From Mangifera indica (taxonomy: Eukaryota; Streptophyta; Magnoliopsida; Sapindales; Anacardiaceae), in assembly GCF_011075055.1 (NCBI RefSeq), contig NC_058140.1, forward strand, positions 13,638,668 to 13,702,667: 64,000 nt of DNA. The letters are read 5' to 3'. The stretch's first letter is position 1; every line of letters starts with the position of its first letter. Both the position numbers and the translations under genes were made by a program. Shown piece after piece: positions 10,441-20,638 of this stretch. The notes beneath the pieces are model-generated. The model ran no database searches. It saw nothing but the letters and a program-made list of their open reading frames with translations, and had not been told where the DNA came from.

Positions 10441-11523
10441 ATGTCGCCAACGCACTCCTTCTTCTTCTTCCTCTCTTTAACATTCACTTGTTTTGCTGTA
10501 CTTTCTGTTTCAGCAGAACAACAACATCAAACGCAAACACTGACCACTAAACACCCTGAATATATCAACCCAAAGCTTCCTCCGAAAATCCTCAGTTCCT
10601 CTAAAAAATTTGAAGGCTCATCGGATTTAGTCAACCTCCGTTACCACATGGGCCCTGTTCTCTCTTCTCCCATAAACATCTACCTCATCTGGTATGGCAA
10701 GTGGGAAAAGTCCCAAAAACTCCTCATCAAAGACTTTATTATCTCCATCTCCTCCACCACCCCATCATCCAAAACCAAAACCGGCGTTAAACCTTCCCCC
10801 AATCCCTCCGTCTCCCAGTGGTGGCAAACCGTCTCTCTTTACACCGACCAAACAAACGCCAACGTCTCCAGAAACATTCTCATCGCCGGCGAGTACACAG
10901 ACAGCGCTTATTCCCACGGCAACCAGCTTACGAGATTGTCCGTACAGCAGGTGATAGCCTCAGCGGTAAAGTCAGCGCCTTTCCCAGTTGACCACAAGAA
11001 CGGAATCTACCTGATACTCACGGCGCCGGAAGTTACAATGCAAGATTTTTGCAGAGCTGTTTGCGGGTTCCATTACTTCACGTTTCCGTCTTTGGTGGGC
11101 TACACTTTACCGTACGCCTGGATCGGCAACTCCGCGAAGCAATGCCCCGAAGTTTGCGCGTACCCGTTTGCAGTGCCGGGGTACATGGGCGGAGGTGGGC
11201 AGCAATCTTTGAAGCCACCGAACGGTGACGTCGGTGTGGACGGGATGATAAGTGTGATAGCTCACGAGCTCGCTGAGCTGTCCACGAATCCATTGGTGAA
11301 TGCGTGGTACGCGGGGGAGGATCCGACGGCCCCGACGGAGATAGGAGACTTGTGTGAAGGATTGTACGGGACAGGTGGTGGTGGAGGGTATATCGGTCAA
11401 GTGATGAAAGATGGAGAAGGAAGAACTTTCAATATGAATGGGATAAGAGGGAGAAAGTTTTTGGTTCAGTGGATTTGGAACCCCGTGTTGAAAGCTTGCG
11501 CCGGTCCTAATTCTCTAGATTAA
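10441..11523 (+). CDS. EXORDIUM-like (phosphate-induced protein 1 family) secreted protein
   Basis: Intronless gene for 360 residues. The first 24 residues form a classic signal peptide (hydrophobic FFFFLSLTFTCFAVLSVSA before EQQ). The mature part matches the PHI-1/EXORDIUM family: LVNLRYHMGPVLSSPINIYL and IWYG near residue 80, then VSQWWQTVSLYTD, Cys-rich FCRAVCGFHY, a VIAHELAELSTNP segment, and a C-terminal stretch with GGGGGYIGQV and the Cys before the end. Proteins of this family are found in the cell wall and link brassinosteroid or carbon status to growth; the biochemical activity is unknown. The ATG at 10441 is chosen because it directly precedes the signal peptide; the frame is open upstream but without an ATG. 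Which EXL member it is I cannot decide. Confidence 0.92.
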   Translation: MSPTHSFFFFLSLTFTCFAVLSVSAEQQHQTQTLTTKHPEYINPKLPPKILSSSKKFEGSSDLVNLRYHMGPVLSSPINIYLIWYGKWEKSQKLLIKDFIISISSTTPSSKTKTGVKPSPNPSVSQWWQTVSLYTDQTNANVSRNILIAGEYTDSAYSHGNQLTRLSVQQVIASAVKSAPFPVDHKNGIYLILTAPEVTMQDFCRAVCGFHYFTFPSLVGYTLPYAWIGNSAKQCPEVCAYPFAVPGYMGGGGQQSLKPPNGDVGVDGMISVIAHELAELSTNPLVNAWYAGEDPTAPTEIGDLCEGLYGTGGGGGYIGQVMKDGEGRTFNMNGIRGRKFLVQWIWNPVLKACAGPNSLD

Positions 11524-14085
11524 GAAAATTAAAAATTGAATCTTGATTTTTGGAGATTTTTTTTTTTTATGGTTTATTGGTATATAAATATTTAGATGCA
11601 TAAAGAGGGTATTTTTACAAGTGTTTACTTGCTCAATCTATTCATATTCATAATAGACTTGAAATTTTCACCCTATTCAATCTTCCGGTTTTTCCAGGAA
11701 CAGTGGGTTTTCTGCACCATCAAAATTATTGCATTTGCAGGAATAATGAGTAGAGAAGTGAAAGTTTGGGTTTTGGGCTTTCTCCAATTCCCAGGTGGGT
11801 CTGATTTGATCTGAAGAGGTCAATGTTCAAAGATTATAATAATTTAATTGCTGTAAATTGAATTATGGAGCTGAAACTGCAACTGCAACTTCTTCTCTGT
11901 GGGAATTTAATGAAAGCCATCCATCTACCACAATTAGCGGTAAGAATTTGAAAGAATGAACACCCCACTCAGTAATGTGAAAACAAGAGAATGGCAGAGT
12001 TCAATATGTTTTATGAACACAAATAAATTTATAAAAGATTCAGTGAAAGTTTTGACTATAATAGAACTGCCAAACAGAACATTCTGAAATTTTACTATCC
12101 TAGATGGATTGAATCACCCTGTTTCTTATATTTAAATTATGCATAAGCTTCTGATTAAAAAAGTCTTACTTGTTTAAGTTTTAAGAAGGCAAAAAGGTTG
12201 CCACTAATGCCTATTCAATCTGATCCATTCTTCATACACATGATAATCATGGTATAGTAATAACGTTTGTTCGCTAGTTTGTGCAACATTTCTTTTTCTG
12301 CCGTTCTTTACTGTTATGGGTTTCTTTTGGAAATTTTGAATGGAAAATAGGTAGGCACAGGAGGAAACAAACATATATATTCTTGTCCTTTAATGGGCGG
12401 TAGAGACTTGAGAAGTCAGGTCACTACTTTATTGAACATTTGTGATTCACAGCTAAGATTGGGACCCGTAAAGTACCACATAAGATGAATTATTATTATT
12501 ATTATTATTATTATGAATTGTGTGAGCCCTAGCAAGCTCTCATGATCTTTCAGGCCATGCCAATGCCATAATATAGTTGAGTGGTGACCTGGCTTGGCCC
12601 AGAGGTTGAAATTTGAAAAGGGTTTTTGTGCCTTGATTGGAGTGTAGCATTTACCAAATGGCTGCAACTTGCAAAATGTCATAAACAAAGTCATGAAATG
12701 AAAGGCTCCATCCTCCCAGAAAGGTCCCAGACTACCAAACCTCCCAACAACATCAGCTGGATAAATAAAGAAATGCCCTTTTATCCTATTGGTGGATGAT
12801 GATTATTAAATTTTGTTGATAGGATAAAAAGATGACAAACAATGATCTGTAATTGCAACTTTTCTGTGTCTAATCTGATGTTGTTTTTCAGTTTAACATG
12901 TTTTTTATTAAATCCGGATGGACACTTTTACCTTTTCTGATTTTTATTTACTCCAAGTCATTCAATATTTGCAGTTGAGGGAAATTAACAGTTGCTTATT
13001 ATTTCTCCATGAATCATGCTCCATTTTAGTTCTTTTAGTTGCATAGAAAAGCTATTACTCTCTAATAATGAAAAGACAAAGGTGAAAATATCAGTTCTAG
13101 TACTATTTTTCTGATCTACCCAAACGGGACCCCACAGGAAGTGTCCCAATCTGTGAGTTGGAAATCCACATGCACTTTAAGTAACAGCACTCCCCACAAA
13201 GGACAGTATTCTGTTACTTTGCATTAGATTAATCTGGACCTAAGTTTCATTTCCATTACCATATTTGACTTGAAGATAACCTCAACACCTTGACACTTCT
13301 GATTATGAACAAATTTCTGTCAATTTTAATCAACAATGCTGTATTATTTTGAATGAAACCCTTCATTTCTTTTGTGGCCAAGTGTCCTGGAGTTGTCTCC
13401 CATTGCATTATAGCCATTTATGGAGTAAATGAGACAAGGTGGAAAGTGAATAAAGAAAGCAACATGTGCACATGGTAAGTAACTTCTAATGAGCATCTTA
13501 AAGTAGTGGGTTGCTCTTTCTTTCCCTCCCTAAAATTAGTTTTTGCCTTGAAAAGCAAATAAACATGATAAACATATATTGTTATCTTCATATTGAAACT
13601 GTGTTTTTCACAGCGAGGAGCAGAACAGAATGTAAATGTGTGTGTAAACATTGAAAAGGCCGATCATGGCTCCTTGATCAATGAGAAACTAATGAATCAT
13701 TTCAAATACTTGCATGCTTTTGTGGGTCATCAAATTCAACAAAAATGTGGCCAAGTAATAGTCACTTCCATGGCTTAAATTTTGAAAATATCCACAGTTT
13801 TAATTCGATAGTGATGGTAAGTCAAGGAATAATATCAAAGACACATTCTTCATGATGTTACAATGATGCATCAGCTATCCATATAAATTGGGTAGTTGGC
13901 CGAATTCAATCGCTCATGTAAAGCATTAAACTCTTCTGCAATCAGAAGTACTCTATGGACCCAATACATTTAAATATATGTAATTTCCTACGGGATTACT
14001 CAAAACTGGACTCAAACCAGAAACGTTTAGAAGCTTCAAATGTAATTCCAATATTTGTATGCTGATGGGATCTTAGCGGTGGCTT
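11524..14085. other. 2.6-kb spacer without recognised gene
   Basis: Contains the EXL 3' UTR at its left end and an (ATT)n run near 12488-12514. Short open frames have no recognisable similarity or coding character. I saw no RNA gene or transposon ends. Confidence 0.5.
12488..12514. repeat. (ATT)n trinucleotide repeat
   Basis: About nine consecutive ATT units read directly in the sequence. Confidence 0.9.
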
Positions 14086-14093
14086 CATGCATG
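14086..14093 (+). promoter_or_regulatory. RY element upstream of a type 4 metallothionein
   Basis: CATGCATG, the full RY motif bound by seed B3 factors (ABI3/FUS3/LEC2), about 175 bp before the metallothionein coding start. It fits the seed-specific expression known for type 4 metallothioneins. Confidence 0.55.
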
Positions 14094-14262
14094 AGCAATT
14101 CATGCCACCTAAGGACATGTGCTAGTCTGCAACAAGTGTTGGTACCACTTGTTCTTCTAACCGAAGAAAAAAACTTCACAGAAACATACAAAAATACATT
14201 GCCAAGTTAGCAATGTGTATGAAATCAATTGAAGTTTGCAGTCAGAAATAAAACTATTAATA

Positions 14263-14618
14263 GTGGCAGATGTGAGAGGAAGTGCAGTAGTTTGCAACGA
14301 CAGATGTGGCTGCCCTTCACCTTGCCCCGGCGGTCTAGCTTGCAGGTCACTTCTCTTCTTTTATCCATCGAAATTTTGTCCTTTTGAGTTGCTAATTTTT
14401 CAAGAATGTATAATTGTATAGTTAACAATGCTGTGAACATGAATATATGGTGCAGCTGCACAGGCAAGGAGGGGAATGAGTGTGAGCACAATAGGTGCTT
14501 GTGTGGGGAGCACTGCGGCTGCAATCCATGCAGTCGCAGCAAGACTGAAGTACTTGGAACAGAGAAGGCATTTTGTAAATGTGGTACTGGTAGTGCGTGT
14601 CCCGCTTGTGCTGCCTGA
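14263..14618 (+). CDS. type 4 (Ec-like) metallothionein, initiator ATG replaced by GTG
   Basis: Two exons, 14263-14345 and 14456-14618, give about 81 residues with the three Cys-rich blocks of plant type 4 metallothioneins: CNDRCGCPSPCPGGLACSC, CLCGEHCGCNPC and CKCGTGSACPACAA. These proteins bind zinc and other metals in seeds. Splice sites (GCAG|GTCACT, GGTGCAG|CTGC) and frame are intact. The expected start ATGGCAGAT reads GTGGCAGAT. A stop lies ten codons upstream and no in-frame ATG is available before the first Cys block, so normal translation should fail. Either the gene has just died, or it uses a non-ATG start, or the base is an error. An RY element is upstream. A second, worse-damaged copy is at 17924. 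Confidence 0.72.
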
Positions 14619-15300
14619 AACAATGGAGGGATTTGTTGTTGTCTCTTGTGAAGTAAGATATAGCTAGCGAGCTAGCTGAGTATGTGTTTCAATGTCATCA
14701 AAGGCTTGTTCAGAACGTTTTAGCTTGAAAAATGTCAATGAATATGAATAACACATCAATCAAATAGAGCTTGTGTTATAATTTGTTTACTGTCATTATT
14801 TTGTGTAGAGCTGCCTCAAGTTTAAATTATGAACAGATGACTTTAGACCACCAGTCATTTTCATTTCTAGCGCATTTTGATTTCTATTTCTTCCATATCC
14901 CCAAAATATGGAAAAGATATTAGATCTAGATGTATATCCCACAAAGATTAGAAGTTTTTAAATTGTTAAGATACGCAAAACTTTGATAAACCATGAATAA
15001 TAACACCTTGACATTGCTCCAATTATTAGAGGGTCATATTAAATGTTTCCAATTAATATATTGATTTGGAGATTTGAAGAGATTAATTTAGTCATACACA
15101 AGATTTGGATTCATCTTATGGATTGATCTTCCCGAGAAACAACTAGTCAAGTCTTCCAGAGCTTAATTAGTAAAAATATAAATGATTTGTATATCTGTGT
15201 AATCCGTATTTAACGCATGTTGTTTCGAATTTTTAACCTAAAACGTATTAAATATGTATTTTATATGTTTCTCACATTAAAATATATTTTTGTTTTTTTT
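14619..15300. other. spacer downstream of the first metallothionein
   Basis: Non-coding, AT-rich. It ends in a T-run that serves as the insertion site of the next element. Confidence 0.5.
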
Positions 15301-16053
15301 GGCCAAAGGACTATTTTCCGCCCAAACTATGTTGAATTCTCAAAATTTTCTCCGTTAACTTTGAAAATATCATTTACCCACTCATGATAGGTTAAATTTA
15401 ATGGAACCTCAACCCCTGAAACTTTAATCTCATTTTCCCCCTTAAAAGTTTAAAAACTAACATTTTATCTCCTAAGTCAAGTTTGAAAAGATCACATTTC
15501 TCCCCTAGGGTTTAGTTTCAAAACCCATTCACTTTTTCCAGTGCCACCATCGGTTGTCTCTCCCTCCCGACAATTATCCTTCCTCCGACGGCCCATCTTA
15601 ACTCCATCCCAACCCATCCGACGTCCGACGCCGTCTGGGAAGAGAAATCCTCTTCCCAGATGAAGACGAGTCTGGGAAGACGATTTCTCTTCCTAGACGA
15701 CGTCTCTCGACGTCGGATGGGTTGAGATGGGCCGTCGGAGGAAGGAAAACTATCGGGAGGGGGAGATGGCCGGCGGTGGCGCTGGAGAAAGTGAACAGGT
15801 TTTGAAACTAAACCCTAGGGGGAGCAATGTGATTTTTTCAAACTTGGTTTAGGAGAGAAAAGTTAGTTTTTTAAACTTCGGAGGGGAATGAAATCATATT
15901 TAAGTTTATTTTTAATATTAAATATAAAATGATAATTTTACTCTTAAAATTAACAGATCTAAACGGTCATGGGTGGATAAATGAGATTTTCAAAGTTAAC
16001 AGGGAAAACTTTGAGAATTCCGCATAGTTTGGGTGGGACATAGTCCTTTGGCC
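15301..16053. mobile_element. non-autonomous Mutator-like element, copy B (753 bp)
   Basis: Ends begin GGCCAAAGGACTATTTTCC (left) and, inverted, GGCCAAAGGACTATGTCCC (right); similarity between the two arms runs about 88 bp. The flanks are T-runs, with 8 of 9 positions equal over the 9-bp windows 15292-15300 and 16054-16062. Subterminal blocks with CCCCTAGGGTTTAGTTTCAA are shared with the other copies, but the core is different and forms a large palindrome (15578-15745). No transposase. Confidence 0.88.
15578..15745. repeat. 168-bp near-perfect palindrome in copy B
   Basis: The left arm starts CCTTCCTCCGACGGCCCATC; the right arm ends with its complement GATGGGCCGTCGGAGGAAGG. Inside, CGTCTGGGAAGAGAAATCCT pairs with AGACGATTTCTCTTCCTAGA apart from a few mismatches. 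An 11-nt insertion in the left arm is the main interruption. A transcript through it would form a hairpin of about 75-80 bp. Confidence 0.85.
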
Positions 16054-17578
16054 TTTTTTTTTATATTTTTCTTTTTTTTATGGATTTTGTAAAATACAAA
16101 AATATCTTTTGCATTTTCAATTAATTACCATAATGTTATAACTATATAAAACAAAAAACTCAATTTTTTATCATCTAAATCTTTGATCTCTCCCGATAAT
16201 TTTTTATAATGATTGAATTTTGATTATGTATTATATTATATGATATTAGATTTAGTAGTTAATTAAATATTTTACATTTGAATTATTAACTAAAAGACTT
16301 ATAAAAAGTATTTAAATTATATTTGGTGTTACCCTATTTTTCAAAATATATTATTGACAGTATATCATATTAAACTTGTATGTACACGTTCCAAATTTTG
16401 TGGCCCCTTTTTTTATAAATGTTTTTTTTACTATTTATTGAATTATACTCACATAATTTTCGAATTATTTTTTTCCTATTTCCGTATTTAATAATTAGGT
16501 AATCTAAAATATAACTAATAACATTATTTGAGAATTCCAAGGTTTGCCTTATATTCCCATTCATCACCATTTTCATATATAGCTCATTTTGCCCTTAGAC
16601 AAAAGTCCTGGGAGAGTTTAGATTCAAGATTTGTTGACATCAAAGTAAGATAAGATTTTTAATTTGTTCAGTCTAATAGTTGTAAGATTAATTATTAAAT
16701 TTGAGATTTTATTTATTCAGTTTGAGATTTTATTTATATAGTTTGATTAATTATGCCTCCATGTAAGGTTCTTCAATATAAAAAATATATATATATTATT
16801 CACTCTCGCCAAGATTCCATCATAATAACCAAGCCATATATATCTTCATAAAAGTCCAAGTCGATTCTTTGATCTGCAAAAATTTGTTTTGAACCGTTAA
16901 ACTATAACTCATACTAGAATGATAATCATCAATGGTCCATAAGAATTTGATTGCTTAAGTATCAACAAGTTATAAGCCTTGAATCATCATTGAAGTAGAG
17001 ACAATAATTTCGATCCGATTTTAGGGGTCGTGATCCTCCCCGACTCTAATAAGGAGGGAATTCTTCAATAAAAATAGAGAAAGGGATAAGCGCAAAGATG
17101 AAAAAAATCTTCACAATCGGAGATAGATTAGAGACGGGGAGACACGTGTCCCCTCCCAACCCTACCCCTTTTCTATCATTTTATATTAATATATTTACTT
17201 AAAATACTAGCATATCTTTATAGTTTTAAATTATTTATGTTTTTCAAATTTATTTAAATTTTTATTGTACATATTAAAGTGGTTAATATATTATATTTGT
17301 GATATTTAAAATAATAAATTGATTTTAATTTTACTTAATTTTGTTATTTAATATATTTATATTACGTTTAGAGAATATAAAGAGAAAATTTTTCTTACGG
17401 ACACAGGAAAGAGATTTTTTTCCATAGGAATGAGGAGAGGACGGGGAAGAGATTTTTCTTTATAGAGAAGAAATGAAAAATCATTTTCATCCTATAATGG
17501 AGACGGGACGAGGATTGAGATCGCCTTCCCACCCCTCCCCATTGCCAGTGCCTGTTTGCATGTTCTTTTGATAATTGG

Positions 17579-17580
<2 letters not shown>
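16054..17580. other. AT-rich spacer with possible degenerate repeat
   Basis: No gene seen. Parts near 17024-17160 and 17400-17560 have purine-rich gagacgggga tracts alternating with cccctccc tracts, as in degenerate transposon remnants of many plants. I could not define ends. Confidence 0.35.

Positions 17581-17640
<60 letters not shown>
17581..17640. repeat. (TA)30 microsatellite
   Basis: Sixty uninterrupted bases of alternating TA. Confidence 0.95.
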
Positions 17641-17645
<5 letters not shown>

Positions 17646-17798
17646 TTTAGTAACAGGAAACCCATTCGAGCCATATCGCCACTTTCAGATTCTAGACTAC
17701 TGTAAATAAAAAAGATAAAAGCTTGTATAGCTGAAAATTTTTATGTTTGTATTCTAGACTTTTTGTATTTAAGCAGATTCTATGTGTTTCCAGAGATA

Positions 17799-17804
17799 TG
17801 CATG
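17799..17804 (-). promoter_or_regulatory. RY core upstream of the second metallothionein copy
   Basis: TGCATG, the inverse of CATGCA, 120 bp before the ATG. TACGTGTT, an ABRE-like ACGT motif, follows at about 17821 and a TATA-rich run at about 17863. The pattern matches a seed-type promoter even though the gene is broken. Confidence 0.4.
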
Positions 17805-17923
17805 AATTCTCCATTCCAGATACGTGTTAGTCTGTTTCCTCTAGACCTGTTTGAATGAACCCATATATATATATCAATCTCGGCTTAGCCCCTTTGAGTT
17901 TACCTTCTTGAGAAGAAACTAAA

Positions 17924-18254
17924 ATGGCAGATGTATTGAAGGGAGGTGTAGTTCACTGCAACACCACCTGTGGGTGTACTTCCCCCTGTCCCGGGGGAAT
18001 GGCTTGCAAGTGAGTCCATTTTAATTGCTGCAACTTCGTCCCTTTAATTAAATATCTTCTGTTTGTAAAACCATGGAATTTTGTGGGCACATGCTCAAGT
18101 AAAGCCACGAGCCAGTATGACCACAAACTGTGCTCTTGTGGTGAACATTGCAGCTGCAACCCCTGCCCCTGCGGCAAGACTTAAGTCACCGGAACCGGCA
18201 AGACATTTTGTAGGTTGTGATGATGGCTGTGCATGCGCCACTTGTGCCACCTGA
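17924..18254 (+). pseudogene. type 4 metallothionein pseudogene
   Basis: Exon 1 (17924-18009) is intact with an ATG: MADVLKGGVVHCNTTCGCTS then PCPGGMAC, with a perfect GTGAGT donor. Exon 2 (about 18091-18254) encodes the middle block CSCGEHCSCNPCPCGKT but is damaged at three points. The expected acceptor AG reads AC (gggcac before ATGCTCA). A TAA stop at 18182-18184 follows GKT. A one-base insertion in TGTAGGTTGTGAT shifts the last block, whose remains CDDGCACATCAT can be read in another frame. The copy lies 3.7 kb downstream of, and on the same strand as, the first metallothionein, so this is a tandem pair. Confidence 0.85.
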
Positions 18255-18473
18255 CCCAATGACATGAACTCTCAGGAGATTGGGCTATGTTTAGAAACTT
18301 CAGCGATGTGTGACTAGAGATGTGTTTTAATCAGTGAATGATTATCAATAAATGGCTTCAGGTCAATGGTTGAATTGAAAAACTTTGTCAAATCCCAATT
18401 TTCATCAATCATACACATTGATTAAATCTTGCTCAGAATAACAGTAGTTGGCAAACCTACAATGCAAAACCTT

Positions 18474-20498
18474 CTAGTTCTCAATCTGGTAAGTCACTGT
18501 ATGTTCTTCCCACATTTCCTTCTCAAGATATCTTTGATAAAAATACACTTCGCCAATCGAGTTCACCGACAATGCAGAAATGCTTCTGGTGCCATATCGT
18601 CCCTGCAAATTCGAAGTCACTTCAGAAGAGCATTTTTTTTCACTCCCTTTCAAGGTAGAAATAAAGGAGAGTAAGTCTGAGGGTTTACCAAGGGACGCTC
18701 TACATCAACAAATATGGAACTTAAGCTGTATTCTGTCTCAGGAGAATAAATGTGAGGAAGCAAGTGTTCATCATCCTTGGTAGTGTCTAACATTAGTTTA
18801 TCGACCATCCCTTTCATGGGAAGTTCACCTTCACCATATTTCTCCAAAAGCTGTTTGAAACTGTGGCTCAAACGCTCAGCCTGTGAAAGAAAAATGGTCA
18901 GAAAATAAATTACAAAAGTGCAAGAATTTGCAATTGGGTTGTTGTATAAAACATATTACCTTAGGCCATGGAGAGTCGAGCCTTGCATTTGCTAATACAT
19001 GGATTCCTGGTGAAACCTCTGTCACAAAACTTTTGCCTTCTTCAGGTCTGTTGGTTACATAAACCATGGATTTGGAACAAATATCAGCTAATACCAGGTT
19101 AAACCCATTGTACTGATCTACTTCCTTCACCAAATCCTCTGCAAAATCCATGGGACTTTTCTTACTCTGCAGAAAGCAAAACTTTGACAATTATCTAAAA
19201 TTTATTCAGGAATCATTTCGAAGAAAAGAAACAAGCCCCATTGAATCTTAGAAAATTTTTTTCAAACAAACATCAAAATAGCAATTTTCAATCAATCAAT
19301 AAATGAAACATTAATCTGTTAGGATTCTATCAATTTATTCTATATGGTATTCAAATTATTAATTGTTTATTCCATTATAAAGGGAAGAAGAAACATATAA
19401 TTTTTCCAAATCTCTCCCCAAATTCTTCCTGTTGCCCTATTTTCTCTCTAGAAAGTCTCTTCTTATTCCCTTTTCAATTATGTCTTAACAAAAAGTCTTA
19501 ACATTTTGGTATCAGAGCACTTTCCTGGTTTCTTAAATATGAACTACAAAGAACTTGAAGATAAGGTTAACTCTTTGACACACTAAATAGAATTACTAAC
19601 TAATATATTAGGGTGTATGTGCACAAGTCTAGAGATATCGCAACCTGCAGAACACGTTTAACAAAATGGTCATCCTAGCTGGTGTCCATATACAAGGGCT
19701 CACCACACAAACTGATTTTCCTTGGCTCAACTGTATGAAATTTTCACTAAAAGCAACATCAATGGGTTACTGTGTTACTCATGTGCGAATGGTGACTTTA
19801 GTTGTGTGAATGCCAATAACTCCAGTACTCATTTGAGTGATGACAATGGCAGCGGGGTAGAATTCTCTGCTATAGAACCTGGATGATGATTTGATTTGGC
19901 TTGTGCTCAAGGACACGCCTTATTTCGAGGGATGGCAAATCTTAAGATTCCATTATCTTAGTATTAGGATTAAGTTCTTTAAATTTGATTAAGATTAAAC
20001 TGATCTGGATAAAAGCCCTTTGATTATTGCCACAAAGGTAAAATCTCGAACATATTGCCAGCATTAACATTGGATAAACAAAAGGCAAACCCTAAAAAAA
20101 TGATCAAACATTGAACTCCTCAAAACAAAACCAAAGAGTAAGTACCTGCAGAAAACGAACAGGAAGGTCTCCTCTACTCTTAGCTTGAGGGATTGATTGA
20201 ACTTCCCTGAAGTTAGTAAGAAAAGAAAATTTACCATTTTTAGAAGAAGCCAGCCACGTCCCACCAGCCATCTCATCTTTCCCTCCTAAAATCTGTCCTC
20301 CCTCCCACCACTCCAGCGGCTTGGTAGGCCTTGCAACAAAACAAAACAAAACCCACGAATCATATAAACAAGATCAACCCATAAAATCATGTCAGATTCT
20401 GAAATGGGTAACTACCGGCTAAGATACTCGTCTCTGTTAAGTAGTAACAGAAAAGGGTAAAGCGGGTGAGCTTCCCACATAAACACTGTTATACACAT
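18474..20498 (-). CDS. TANGO2/NRDE-family protein (DUF833), with apparent one-base frameshift near the C-terminus
   Basis: Four exons on the minus strand: 20416-20498, 20146-20329, 18960-19166 and 18474-18880. The protein begins MCITVFMWEAHPLYPFLLLL, with Cys2 and the family motif NRDE at residues 21-24. WWEGGQILGGKDEMAGGTWL, GFNLVLADICSKSMVYVTNR and HVLANARLDSPWPK follow, all typical of TANGO2 homologues. The role is not settled in plants; animal TANGO2 is linked to Golgi organisation, lipid/CoA and heme handling. After ...VDVERPL the frame runs into a stop (TGA at 18650-18652), giving about 234 residues. Adding one base at about 18689 would restore GKPSDLLSFISTLKGS and a reading to the TAG at 18474-18476 (about 293 residues). 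Either a recent lesion or an assembly error. An LTR-element relic sits in the intron between 19167 and 20145. Confidence 0.85.
19317..19990 (+). mobile_element. LTR-retroelement relic (TRIM-like) in a TANGO2 intron
   Basis: A possible 187-bp LTR at 19317-19503 begins TGTTAGGATTC and ends GTCTTAACA (TGTTA/TAACA ends). Four bases later comes TGGTATCAGAGC (19508-19519), the primer-binding site complementary to initiator methionine tRNA. About 430 bp downstream, ctcaaggacacgcc plus a purine-rich stretch precede a weak LTR-like segment (from about 19941, ttaagattccattatc). No gag or pol survives. The strand is opposite to the host gene. The 3' border is uncertain. Confidence 0.65.
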
Positions 20499-20616
20499 GG
20501 CTTTGCTTGCTTGTTAATTGTTGCCTGGCGTGGTGTGGCCGTCTGTGTAAAATGGCAAAAGACCATCCTTGCTCCTTCCGGTATCGGCTTCGCCACTTCC
20601 CCCTACCGAATATTGC

Positions 20617-20638
20617 CACGTGTTGTTGGAGCCACGTG
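20617..20638. promoter_or_regulatory. paired G-boxes upstream of the TANGO2-like gene
   Basis: CACGTG occurs at 20617-20622 and again at 20633-20638 (GCCACGTGTT and GCCACGTGAC), about 120-140 bp before the TANGO2 start. G-boxes bind bZIP/bHLH factors; paired copies are typical of light- or ABA-responsive promoters. Confidence 0.6.

Noticed and set aside
14225..14623. 132-codon minus-strand frame over the metallothionein
   Set aside because: Shadow of the metallothionein exons; it spans the intron and has no relation to known proteins.
17492..17674. Minus-strand frame of alternating Tyr-Ile
   Set aside because: Translation of the (TA)30 microsatellite.
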